A stretch of 51,062 nucleotides of DNA, taken from assembly GCF_016900895.1 (NCBI RefSeq), contig NZ_JAFEUN010000016.1:1-51062 (forward strand), in the 5' to 3' direction. The notes beneath the pieces were generated by a model, which did no database searches, had not been told where the DNA came from, and worked only from the letters and a program-made list of their open reading frames with translations. Shown here one piece after another: positions 18,159 to 26,419 of the stretch. A program made the translations under genes and the position numbers. Origin of the DNA: Parashewanella hymeniacidonis. Its GTDB lineage: Bacteria; Pseudomonadota; Gammaproteobacteria; Enterobacterales; Shewanellaceae. Position 1 is the stretch's first letter, and the number at the start of each line of letters is the position of its first letter.

Positions 18159-18734
18159 ATGGCATATAAACGAAACGTAATTTTGAGAGCAGCAGAGCAG
18201 CTCATCGCCGATGAAGGTCTTCACAACCTCTCAATGCAGAAGCTAGCCACGACGGCTCAAGTAGCTGCGGGAACCATTTATCGTTATTTCACGGATAAAG
18301 AAGCACTTATCTCTGAGTTAAGAAAAGACGTACTTAAAAACGTTGCAGAGTTTGTTTTCAGTGGCTTCACACAAGAAAGTGTTGAAGCGCAATTCACTCA
18401 CCTTTGGTTTAATTTTTTAAAGCTTGGCAGTAATCGGAATTCAAATCAGCTGAATTATCAGCAATACAGTCAGCTTCCTGGCATTGAATCCGATGAACAC
18501 CGAGCATTTGAACAAAATACATTTGAACCTTTGCTCACGATGTTTAAACAAGGCCAGCAACAAGGGTTAATCACCGACCTTGAAGATGAATACTTGTTTT
18601 CAATTGGCTTTGAGCCAGCGATTGCATTAGGACACAGAATTTCAGAAGGACATTTGGAATATAACGACTCAGAACTACTTGTTGTTTGCAAGCGGTGCTG
18701 GTCAGCAATATCTACTTCTTTTTCAGATAGCTAG
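18159..18734 (+). CDS. TetR/AcrR-family transcriptional regulator
   Basis: A 191-residue repressor. The N-terminal helix-turn-helix (residues about 8-50) reads AAEQLIADEGLHNLSMQKLATTAQVAAGTIYRYFTDKEAL, with the typical GTIYRYF recognition helix. The remaining 140 residues form the variable ligand-binding half. It is followed after 15 bp by the periplasmic adaptor gene of an RND pump on the same strand, so it most likely represses that pump and is relieved by the drug. A palindromic operator lies just upstream of its own start. The inducer cannot be predicted. Confidence 0.88.
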   Translation: MAYKRNVILRAAEQLIADEGLHNLSMQKLATTAQVAAGTIYRYFTDKEALISELRKDVLKNVAEFVFSGFTQESVEAQFTHLWFNFLKLGSNRNSNQLNYQQYSQLPGIESDEHRAFEQNTFEPLLTMFKQGQQQGLITDLEDEYLFSIGFEPAIALGHRISEGHLEYNDSELLVVCKRCWSAISTSFSDS

Positions 18735-18749
18735 GAGTCATAACAGATT

Positions 18750-19868
18750 ATGAAAAAGTGGATTCTAATAATGCTTTTGGTTGCCGTTGCAGCCTTTGGC
18801 TCAGTTATTGGCTTCAATTTATTTGTGCAGGGAAAAATCTCTGACGCTTTATCCAATTTACCTGAACAAGAGTTCCCAGTAACGACTCAGACTCTGAAAC
18901 AACAATCATGGCAGCCACAAGTCAATGCCATTGGTTTTGTTGAACCATTACAGGGTATAACCATCTCCAATCAATTAGCTGGCGTGATCAGCTCTATTGA
19001 CTTTAAAAATGGCGCTGAAGTCAAAAAAGGGCAAGTCCTTGTTCGTTTAGATGCTGAAGTAGAAAAAGCAAATTTAACCAGTAAGCGAGTTCAGCTTCCT
19101 GCCGCAAGAGCTGATTATCATCGTTTAAATAAACTGTTTCGACAAAAGTCGATTTCTAAACAAGATCTCGATAATGCCGAAGCAAAATACCTTGCTTTAG
19201 AAGCAGATATAAAATCATTGCAAGCGACAATTGACCGTAAAGTCATTAAAGCGCCTTTCTCAGGCTTAATAGGTATTCGAAGTGTGCACTTAGGTGAGTT
19301 CCTTAAAGCAGGCAGTGAAATTGTCCGTTTAGAAGATATAAAAACACTAAAAATTCGTTTTACTATTCCTCAAACTCAGTTATCAAAAGTAAAGGTTGGC
19401 CAAGCATTAAATGTCAATGTTGATGCTTATCCTAGCCAACATTTCGTCGGTCATATTTCAGCGATAGAGCCTGCAGTATTTTACCAAAGCGGCCTTATCC
19501 AAATACAAGCAGAAATTCCAAATCCTGATGAGAAACTTCGTAGTGGTATGTTTGCACAAGTTAACGTCCAACTTTCTAAGTTAGAAAATCAAATTGTTAT
19601 TCCGCAAACGGCAATTAATTATGCTTTATATGGCAGTACGGTTTATGTAGTTAACACCGTGACAGAAGGTGGCAAGTCGATAAAACGAGCCTCTCAAGTG
19701 GATGTAAATATTGTCGAACGCAATGGAAACCTTGCCTTAGTAAAAGGCAACCTACAACCTGGCGATCAAATCGTGGTTACCGGGCAAATTCGTTTAAGCA
19801 ATAACAGTAAAGTAAAAACTGTGAACGCCAAAGCAATCACAACGCCTAAAGCTATGCCACAACTTTAA
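18750..19868 (+). CDS. RND efflux periplasmic adaptor subunit (membrane fusion protein)
   Basis: A 372-residue HlyD/AcrA-family protein. An N-terminal membrane anchor or signal (residues 1-26) is followed by a lipoyl half (GVISSIDFKNGAEVKKGQVLVRLD), a helical hairpin (about 100-160), the second lipoyl half (VIKAPFSGLIGIR) and a beta-barrel domain (IRFTIPQTQLSKVKVGQ). No lipobox cysteine is seen, so it is anchored by the uncleaved helix or free in the periplasm. It links the inner-membrane pump to a TolC-like channel. It is followed after 10 bp by the pump gene; no outer-membrane factor is encoded nearby, so TolC is presumably supplied from elsewhere. Confidence 0.9.
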   Translation: MKKWILIMLLVAVAAFGSVIGFNLFVQGKISDALSNLPEQEFPVTTQTLKQQSWQPQVNAIGFVEPLQGITISNQLAGVISSIDFKNGAEVKKGQVLVRLDAEVEKANLTSKRVQLPAARADYHRLNKLFRQKSISKQDLDNAEAKYLALEADIKSLQATIDRKVIKAPFSGLIGIRSVHLGEFLKAGSEIVRLEDIKTLKIRFTIPQTQLSKVKVGQALNVNVDAYPSQHFVGHISAIEPAVFYQSGLIQIQAEIPNPDEKLRSGMFAQVNVQLSKLENQIVIPQTAINYALYGSTVYVVNTVTEGGKSIKRASQVDVNIVERNGNLALVKGNLQPGDQIVVTGQIRLSNNSKVKTVNAKAITTPKAMPQL

Positions 19869-19878
19869 GGAGGCAGTG

Positions 19879-22800
19879 ATGAAGTTTACTGATATATTTA
19901 TTAAACGACCTGTTCTTGCTGTCTCAATAAGCTTACTCATCTTAATGTTGGGCTTAAATGCATTGAGTGGTATGCAAGTTAGGCAGTACCCTAAAATCAC
20001 AAATACTGTTATTACTGTTTCCACCAGTTATTACGGTGCGGATGCGAATCTGGTTCAAGGGTTTATTACTCAGCCCATCGAACAAGCCATTGCTCAGGCT
20101 GACAACATCGACTTCATGACATCTGAAAGTACCTTAGGTACCTCGAAAGTTACGGTTAATATGAAGTTGAATACTGACTCTAATGGTGCACTGGCTGATG
20201 TGTTAGCGAAAGTTAATTCAGTTCGTTCTCAACTCCCTAAAGAAGCACAAGATCCAACTGTGACCTCATCGACAGGCTCGCAAACTGCTGTATTGTATAT
20301 TGCCTTTTCAAGTGACAAGTTAAACTCCAGTCAAATCACTGACTATTTAGAGCGTGTTGTTAAGCCGCAAATGTTTACCGTAAATGGCGTAGCAAAAGCT
20401 GACTTGTACGGCGGGATTCAATACGCCTTGCGAATATGGCTTGACCCTGCACGTATGGGGGCTTTCAACCTTACGGCATCAGAAGTCAACCAAGTATTAC
20501 AAGCTAATAACTTTCAATCCGCCGTCGGACAACTCAATAGCTATTTCACTCTAATGAATGGCACGGCAGATACACAAGTATCAACGGTTGATGAACTTAA
20601 AAAACTGGTCATTCGCAGTAAAAAAGGCGGTGTGGTTCGATTAGGGGATATTGCAAATGTCAGCCTAGAAAAAAGTCGCGACGTCTATCGTGCTCTTGCA
20701 GATGGAAAAGAAGCCGTCGTTATTGGCGTTGATGTAACACCAACCGCTAACCCATTGACTGTGGCTGCAGGAGTAAGAGATCTATTGCCTCAAATAGAGC
20801 GAAACTTGCCTCCTTCAATGAATGCAAGAGTGCTATATGATTCATCTCAAGCAATTAATGAGTCAATCAATGAAGTCATAAAGACGATCACAGAAGCGGC
20901 ATTAATTGTCGTCGTCGTAATCACTTTGTTTATGGGATCGTTAAGAGCCGTACTGATCCCAATTGTCACCATACCTCTATCTCTGATTGGTGTAGCACTC
21001 GTCATGCAGATGTTCGGCTTCACCATTAATTTAATGACTTTACTGGCAATGGTACTGGCTATCGGCCTTGTCGTAGATGATGCCATTGTGGTCGTTGAAA
21101 ATGTTGACCGGCATATTAAACAGGGAGAGCCTCCCTTTAGAGCAGCGATTATTGGTACTAGAGAGATCACGGTACCAGTGATCTCAATGACCATTACGCT
21201 AGCTGCCGTTTACGCTCCAATTGCTTTGATGGGTGGCGTAACAGGCTCACTATTTAAAGAATTTGCCTTAACCCTTGCTGGTAGTGTTTTTATTTCAGGT
21301 ATCATTGCATTAACACTGTCGCCAATGATGTGCGGTAAAATTCTGAAAGCACACGTAGAGCCTAATGCGTTTGAAAAAGGAGTAGAACGTTTTCTTTCAG
21401 GTTTAACATCACGCTACGATCGAATGCTAAGTGCAACCTTGAACAAACGCTCTGTCATTCTTATTTTCTCTGCCATTGTATTGATTTCAATACCCATTAT
21501 GTTCAAGCAAATCCCGACGGAACTTGCTCCTAATGAAGATAACGGTGTGGTAATGATGTCAGGTACTGCACCATCTTCGGCTAACTTAGACTTTATTGAA
21601 GCAAACATGGAGCAAGTTACAAATATCCTTAAGAAAGCACCTGAGACTGCAGCAACGTTAGCGTTTGTAGGTATTCCAAGCTCTAACCAAGCGTTCGGTA
21701 TTGCGCCTTTAGTACCATGGAGTGAACGTACGAAGAGTCAAAAAGAAATGCAGAAAGAATTTTCTGCTGAACTTAAAGATATTCCGGGAATAGCGTTGAC
21801 CACATTCCAAATGCCAGAACTTCCGGGGGCTTCAAGTGGTTTACCCATCCAATTTGTCATCACCTCTTCTGAGCCCTTCGTCAACTTATTCCAGTTAGGT
21901 TCTGAGGTGCTTGCCAAAGTTCAAGCCAGCCCGCTTTTTGTGTATAGCGACATCAACTTAAAATACGACTCAGCAACAATGAAAATCCATATCAAGCGAG
22001 ATTTAGCGGGTGCCTACGGCATCACAATGCAAGATATTGGTACAACATTGTCAACTCTGATCAGTGATGGATATGCTAACAGAGTCAACCTTGACGGACG
22101 CTCATATGAAGTGATCCCACAAGTGACTCGTAACCTTCGAACAGGGCCGGAATCGCTATCACACTACTATGTGAAAGCAGCCGATGGACGAGAAATCCCG
22201 CTGTCGAGTTTGGTAGATGTAGAAATGACGACTCAACCTCGTTCATTACCACATTTTAACCAAATGAACTCTGTTTCAATCAGTGCCGTAAACTCTCCAG
22301 GCGTTGCATTAGGTGACGCTATTAAGTTTATGCAAAACATTGGCAACAATGATTTACCTAAAGGTTATAGCTATAATTTTTTGGGTGAGGCTCGTCAGTA
22401 CGTAACGGAAGGCAGCTCACTGTATACAACCTTCATTTTAGCGATTGCCATTATTTTCTTAGTGCTTGCAAGCCAATTTGAAAGCGTGAGAGATCCCTTA
22501 GTCATTTTGATCACCGTGCCACTCGCCATCAGTGGAGCATTAATTGCGTTAGACTGGACCCATATCTTTGGCATGTCGTCGATGAATATCTACAGTCAAG
22601 TAGGGATGATTACGCTGATCGGCTTAATCACGAAACACGGAATCTTGATGTGTGAAGTTGCAAAAGAGGAGCAACTGCATAATGGGTTAAATCGCCTTGA
22701 AGCCATAAAATATGCAGCATCTATACGTCTAAGACCCATTTTGATGACGACAGTATCAATGATTGCAGGTTTAATTCCGCTCATCTTTGCTTCTGGCGCT

Positions 22801-22950
22801 GGCGCTGTAGCAAGGTTCAATATTGGATTAGTTATTTTAGCTGGTTTAGGCATCGGTACGATTTTCACCTTATTCGTACTTCCCGTGTTCTATACCTTCA
22901 TCGCTGAAAAGCACCAACCACTAAAAGAATTTAGTGAAAATAAATCTTAA
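19879..22950 (+). CDS. RND multidrug efflux transporter, HAE-1 family
   Basis: A 1023-residue inner-membrane proton/drug antiporter. It starts MKFTDIFIKRPVLAVSISLLILMLG, the standard first helix; ATG 19879 is chosen over GTG 19876 for its spacing from AAGGAGG (19867-19873). Transmembrane helix 4 carries the proton-relay pair Asp400-Asp401 in GLVVDDAIVVVENVDR, and the two halves show the usual 6+6 helix pattern with large periplasmic loops. Length is within the AcrB/MexB range. It acts with the preceding adaptor. HAE-1 (drug) rather than HME (metal) type is inferred from the helix 4 motif. A hairpin terminator follows. Confidence 0.93.
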   Translation: MKFTDIFIKRPVLAVSISLLILMLGLNALSGMQVRQYPKITNTVITVSTSYYGADANLVQGFITQPIEQAIAQADNIDFMTSESTLGTSKVTVNMKLNTDSNGALADVLAKVNSVRSQLPKEAQDPTVTSSTGSQTAVLYIAFSSDKLNSSQITDYLERVVKPQMFTVNGVAKADLYGGIQYALRIWLDPARMGAFNLTASEVNQVLQANNFQSAVGQLNSYFTLMNGTADTQVSTVDELKKLVIRSKKGGVVRLGDIANVSLEKSRDVYRALADGKEAVVIGVDVTPTANPLTVAAGVRDLLPQIERNLPPSMNARVLYDSSQAINESINEVIKTITEAALIVVVVITLFMGSLRAVLIPIVTIPLSLIGVALVMQMFGFTINLMTLLAMVLAIGLVVDDAIVVVENVDRHIKQGEPPFRAAIIGTREITVPVISMTITLAAVYAPIALMGGVTGSLFKEFALTLAGSVFISGIIALTLSPMMCGKILKAHVEPNAFEKGVERFLSGLTSRYDRMLSATLNKRSVILIFSAIVLISIPIMFKQIPTELAPNEDNGVVMMSGTAPSSANLDFIEANMEQVTNILKKAPETAATLAFVGIPSSNQAFGIAPLVPWSERTKSQKEMQKEFSAELKDIPGIALTTFQMPELPGASSGLPIQFVITSSEPFVNLFQLGSEVLAKVQASPLFVYSDINLKYDSATMKIHIKRDLAGAYGITMQDIGTTLSTLISDGYANRVNLDGRSYEVIPQVTRNLRTGPESLSHYYVKAADGREIPLSSLVDVEMTTQPRSLPHFNQMNSVSISAVNSPGVALGDAIKFMQNIGNNDLPKGYSYNFLGEARQYVTEGSSLYTTFILAIAIIFLVLASQFESVRDPLVILITVPLAISGALIALDWTHIFGMSSMNIYSQVGMITLIGLITKHGILMCEVAKEEQLHNGLNRLEAIKYAASIRLRPILMTTVSMIAGLIPLIFASGAGAVARFNIGLVILAGLGIGTIFTLFVLPVFYTFIAEKHQPLKEFSENKS

Positions 22951-22957
22951 CTCATTA

Positions 22958-22985
22958 GGGGATAGCGACAAGTTATCCCCTTTTC
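22958..22985 (+). terminator. Intrinsic terminator of the efflux operon
   Basis: GGGGATA (22958-22964) pairs with TATCCCC (22974-22980) across a 9-nt loop, followed by TTTTCG. It stands directly after the RND pump stop. Confidence 0.7.
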
Positions 22986-23021
22986 GTTATGATTAACATA
23001 TTGCCTTAAAAAGTAAGATTA

Positions 23022-23273
23022 ATGATGAACCCAAAGAAAATTGAAGAGATTGCTAAGCAATTATCTGACAACATGCCTGACAGTTTAAAGCAGTTTGCCG
23101 GCGAGTTTGAAAGTAAAAGTAAGCAAGTCTTACAAAACCAATTGATGAAGCTGGATTTTGTAAGCCGTGAGGAGTTTGAAGTACAGCAACATGTTTTATT
23201 AAAAACACGTGAAAAACTAGAGCAACTTCAACAGCAAGTCACTGAATTAGAAAAGTCGATAGCCGATAAATAA
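23022..23273 (+). CDS. ubiK: Ubiquinone biosynthesis accessory factor UbiK (YqiC/BMFP family)
   Basis: An 83-residue protein with an N-terminal helix (KKIEEIAKQLSDNMPDSLKQF), the conserved core DFVSREEFEVQQHVLLKTREKLEQL and a C-terminal coiled coil that forms trimers. UbiK binds membrane lipids and the UbiJ SCP2 protein and is needed for full aerobic ubiquinone synthesis. The length is typical (80-100 residues). Two successive ATG codons make the start ambiguous by one residue. It stands alone, with a terminator before it and a separate gene after. Confidence 0.85.
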   Translation: MMNPKKIEEIAKQLSDNMPDSLKQFAGEFESKSKQVLQNQLMKLDFVSREEFEVQQHVLLKTREKLEQLQQQVTELEKSIADK

Positions 23274-23376
23274 TGAATTAACGCTGTCAAATTAAAGACT
23301 AAATACCGTCATATATTGACGTAACATCAACCGCACACTTTAATGACTAAACCATGATCTAGAAGTGAAGGTTTAT

Positions 23377-25311
23377 ATGTGCGGTTTTTTATGTGCTTTT
23401 GCTCCAACTAATGCGATTGATAAGCAAAGTATTTTAAATGGAATAAACGCTATTCAGCATCGCGGTCCTGATGAGGTTGGTCATTGGGGGAGCTTTGATA
23501 ACCGCATACATTTAGGGCACGCCCGCCTTTCAATTATTGACCTCAATCAGGGGCATCAACCTCTTACAAATCAAGATCAAAGTATTGTCGCCGTCGTAAA
23601 TGGTGAGTTTTACGACTATAAACGCATTGCTCGAGAGTTGATTCTTGAAGGTTACAAATTCAAAACACATTCCGACAGCGAAATCCTAGTACACCTTTAC
23701 CAAAAATATGGCTCAGGATGCTTTGAACACCTTCGGGGCGAGTTTGCTTTCGTATTATGGGATAAGAACAATAACCAAATCTTTGCGGGGCGAGATCGTT
23801 TTGGTATCAAACCTCTTTTTTATTATCAAGATAAAAAGAACATTTACTTTGCTTCAGAAATGAAAGCTTTTAAGCCCTTAGGTTTACCATTGAGTTGGAA
23901 CAAAGCTAACTTTTTACAAGAAAAATCATTGTTTCATATTGCTGATCACTCGCTCATTGAAAATATTCGTGAACTACCCGCCTCACACTATCTCACAAAA
24001 GCTTTCGATTCAGACAAGCTCTCCATCAAGCAATACTGGGATATTGAGTACCTTTCAACAAAAGCCCAAAAGCAGTACGACATTTCAGAAGCTGAAGCCG
24101 TGCAAGGATTCAGAGAAAAATTTGACGAAGCGGTCAAGTTTAGACTAAATGCTGATGTACCAGTTGGTTGTTATTTAAGTGGTGGTATCGATTCAAGCGC
24201 TATTTTAGGTGCTGCACAACAGCATTATCATCGACCAATAACGGCTTTTACATTGTCTTTCGATGATCAATCTTATGACGAATCCGTTTATGCAAAAGAA
24301 ACCGCAAAATTCACTGGGAGTCACTACGTAGAGGTACCTGTCACCGCTATGGATATTGTCGATAACTTCGAAGACAGTGTGTACAAAGGTGAAAAGCTTA
24401 TCTTCAATTGCAATGCCGTTTCAAAACACTTACTCAGTAAACATGTTCAGCAACATGGTTTTAAAGTTGTACTCACGGGTGAAGGCTCTGATGAATTTTT
24501 AGCTGGATATGCCAGTTTTCGCCAAGATTACCTCGCTCATTACATGGACGAAATGTCTGCGGCTCAAAAACAAGAAGTTGAAGTCGAATTTAAAAACGCA
24601 AATAAAGTCAGCCAAGGACTCCTTATTGGAAAGCAAAATGACCCTGCGATGAATACTGCACAACGTATTCTTGGATATCAGCCCAACTGGATGAGTGCAT
24701 TCACGTACATCAGTGCAGCAAGCAAACAGATATTTAATGACGATTATTTGAACTTCGTAAAAGATTCTGATCCTATAGCAAACTTATTACACTCATTGCC
24801 AGTAAAAGAAAAACTGCTTGGTAGAGGGATTTTGCATCAAAGCCTATACCTTTGGACACGCTCAATGTTGCCTCACTATTTACTTACATTATTAGGAGAC
24901 AGGATGGAGATGGCTCACTCGATTGAAGGCCGAGTACCATTTTTAGATCATAAACTCACTGAGTATGTGGCTCGGTTACCTGAGCATTTTAAAATTAGAG
25001 GAATGAAAGAGAAATACTTACTCAGGGAAGCAGCAAAACCAGTGTTAACTGACACTATGTATAAAAGGATGAAACACCCCTTTCTCAGCCCGCCGTCTAA
25101 AAATAATCGGAGTCAATTACTCAATGAATTCTTACTTGATAAAATCCATAGTCAATCGATGAGAAATTTACCTTTTTATGATCAGCAAAAATTAATTCAG
25201 TTTGCTGAAAGCTCGGATGACAACATTAACCCAACTCAAAGAGATGTCATCCTTATGCAAGCTGTTAGTGCTTGTATCTTAGGTGAAAAACTTGGCTTAA
25301 ACTCAATTTAA
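23377..25311 (+). CDS. Asparagine synthetase, glutamine-hydrolysing (AsnB family)
   Basis: A 644-residue two-domain enzyme making asparagine from aspartate, glutamine and ATP. The start is set at 23377 because MCGFLCAF exposes the catalytic Cys2 of the class II glutaminase after Met removal; the in-frame GTG at 23365 would bury it. The glutaminase half has NGEFYDY and GRDRFGIKPLFYY. The synthetase half has the pyrophosphate-binding SGGIDSS at 268-274 and GEGSDEFLAGY. It is longer than E. coli AsnB (554) and closer to the 610-640-residue type found in Bacillus, some of which amidate other substrates such as cell-wall or capsule components. No sugar-biosynthesis neighbours are present. Confidence 0.88.
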   Translation: MCGFLCAFAPTNAIDKQSILNGINAIQHRGPDEVGHWGSFDNRIHLGHARLSIIDLNQGHQPLTNQDQSIVAVVNGEFYDYKRIARELILEGYKFKTHSDSEILVHLYQKYGSGCFEHLRGEFAFVLWDKNNNQIFAGRDRFGIKPLFYYQDKKNIYFASEMKAFKPLGLPLSWNKANFLQEKSLFHIADHSLIENIRELPASHYLTKAFDSDKLSIKQYWDIEYLSTKAQKQYDISEAEAVQGFREKFDEAVKFRLNADVPVGCYLSGGIDSSAILGAAQQHYHRPITAFTLSFDDQSYDESVYAKETAKFTGSHYVEVPVTAMDIVDNFEDSVYKGEKLIFNCNAVSKHLLSKHVQQHGFKVVLTGEGSDEFLAGYASFRQDYLAHYMDEMSAAQKQEVEVEFKNANKVSQGLLIGKQNDPAMNTAQRILGYQPNWMSAFTYISAASKQIFNDDYLNFVKDSDPIANLLHSLPVKEKLLGRGILHQSLYLWTRSMLPHYLLTLLGDRMEMAHSIEGRVPFLDHKLTEYVARLPEHFKIRGMKEKYLLREAAKPVLTDTMYKRMKHPFLSPPSKNNRSQLLNEFLLDKIHSQSMRNLPFYDQQKLIQFAESSDDNINPTQRDVILMQAVSACILGEKLGLNSI

Positions 25312-25321
25312 GTTTAGAAAG

Positions 25322-25843
25322 TTATTTTTTCTCATCATCGTTGAGTCGATTTTCAGGCTTCACTTCTTCTCGCTTTATTTTGAAGTCACCTTCAAAGGTA
25401 TTTCCGTGTTGATCATTTGAATCACGATCAAACGGTGAAGAACCAAATGGATTATTAGGTTGACCAAAGCTTTGATTAGAAACAACATTCACTTTCATTC
25501 GAGAGAAAATAAACTTAGCAATCGGTTTACGAGTAAACGGCGTGATAAACAACAAGCCAATAAAATCAGTGATAAATCCAGGTAACACCAGAAATACACC
25601 CGCAATTGCAAGCATCATGCTTTCAACGATTTCAATACCGGGTAATTCACCTTTTGCCATTTTCTCACGTACAAGGATCAACTTAGCGACACCTTGACTT
25701 CTGACAAGTGACGCACCAATAACTGCGGATAAGATAATGAGTGCAACAGTATTCCATGTTCCTAGCACTTGCCCTACATGGATCATCAATGAGATCTCAA
25801 GAACAGGCAAAGCAATAAAGATGATTAATAAAGCAAGTAACAT
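25322..25843 (-). CDS. fxsA: FxsA-family membrane protein
   Basis: A 173-residue inner-membrane protein starting MLLALLIIFIALPVLEISLMIHVGQVLG. The family signature SAVIGASLVRSQGVAKL and the second hydrophobic block ESMMLAIAGVFLVLPGFITDFIGLLF match E. coli FxsA, which when overproduced relieves phage T7 exclusion by the F plasmid; its native role is unknown. ATG 25843 is preferred to a TTG at 25906 that would add 21 hydrophilic residues. The C-terminal 60 residues are hydrophilic, charged and longer than in E. coli (158). It converges with the asparagine synthetase gene, 10 bp apart. Confidence 0.85.
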   Translation of the reverse strand: MLLALLIIFIALPVLEISLMIHVGQVLGTWNTVALIILSAVIGASLVRSQGVAKLILVREKMAKGELPGIEIVESMMLAIAGVFLVLPGFITDFIGLLFITPFTRKPIAKFIFSRMKVNVVSNQSFGQPNNPFGSSPFDRDSNDQHGNTFEGDFKIKREEVKPENRLNDDEKK

Positions 25844-26023
25844 GAATACACCAAAAAAATTTAATTCCGTTGAATAATTAGTGGGGGTAATTCGGTCTAT
25901 TTTCAAGTCTTAGATAGAGATAATTACGAATTGATTACAATATGAGCAAAAGTTAATCTGCAATTAATGTTATTTCAGTATAATAACCATTAAAGTAGTA
26001 ACTTTTAGGAATAAATGTAAATA

Positions 26024-26419
26024 ATGCAACATCTTGTTTCTTGCGATGCACCAATGATTATCAGCTATAGTTTTAATGAAATTGCTACTACTAAAGGTTT
26101 AACCTAACAATTATTAGAGCAGATAAAGTGTTATCGATACTACAAGTAATACCACATGTAACATGTAACATCTTACTATTAGAAACGAGATGAAATGTGC
26201 GAAGATCAAGAGGCTGCATTGCATATAGATGCAAGTATTGAAGCAATGTTAAAACTGCTCAATTTGCACCATCCATACGATGTACCTGAACGTATTGTGT
26301 TATCAATACATCAAAGTTCAGGAGCTTATTTAAACTGGATTAAACCACGACTCAGCTATGAAAAAATTATTAAGTATATTGCTTACCAGCTTAGTTTTAC
26401 TAGCGCCGCTTGCTCATAG
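26024..26419 (+). pseudogene. cutA: cutA remnant (divalent-cation tolerance protein)
   Basis: Pieces of CutA can be read in several frames. MQHLVSCDAPM begins at 26024, a middle part reads VIPHVTSYY, and the C-terminal part EMCEDQEAALHIDASIEAML and HPYDVPERIVLSIHQSSGAYLNWI runs open to 26419, overlapping dsbD. Several stops interrupt it, and the tandem 7-bp duplication CATGTAACATGTAAC near 26154-26168 shifts the frame. Removing one copy gives IPHVTSYY in phase, then a TAG follows where YYLW would be expected. Intact CutA is about 107 residues and lies just upstream of dsbD in many gammaproteobacteria, as here. The trimeric protein is probably no longer made. Confidence 0.75.

Noticed and set aside
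23365-23376. Upstream GTG start for asparagine synthetase
   Set aside because: It would place residues before the catalytic Cys2, which must be exposed at the N-terminus.
26195-26419. A 74-residue gene before dsbD
   Set aside because: Its sequence is the C-terminal part of CutA, with upstream parts readable in other frames, so it is a pseudogene fragment.
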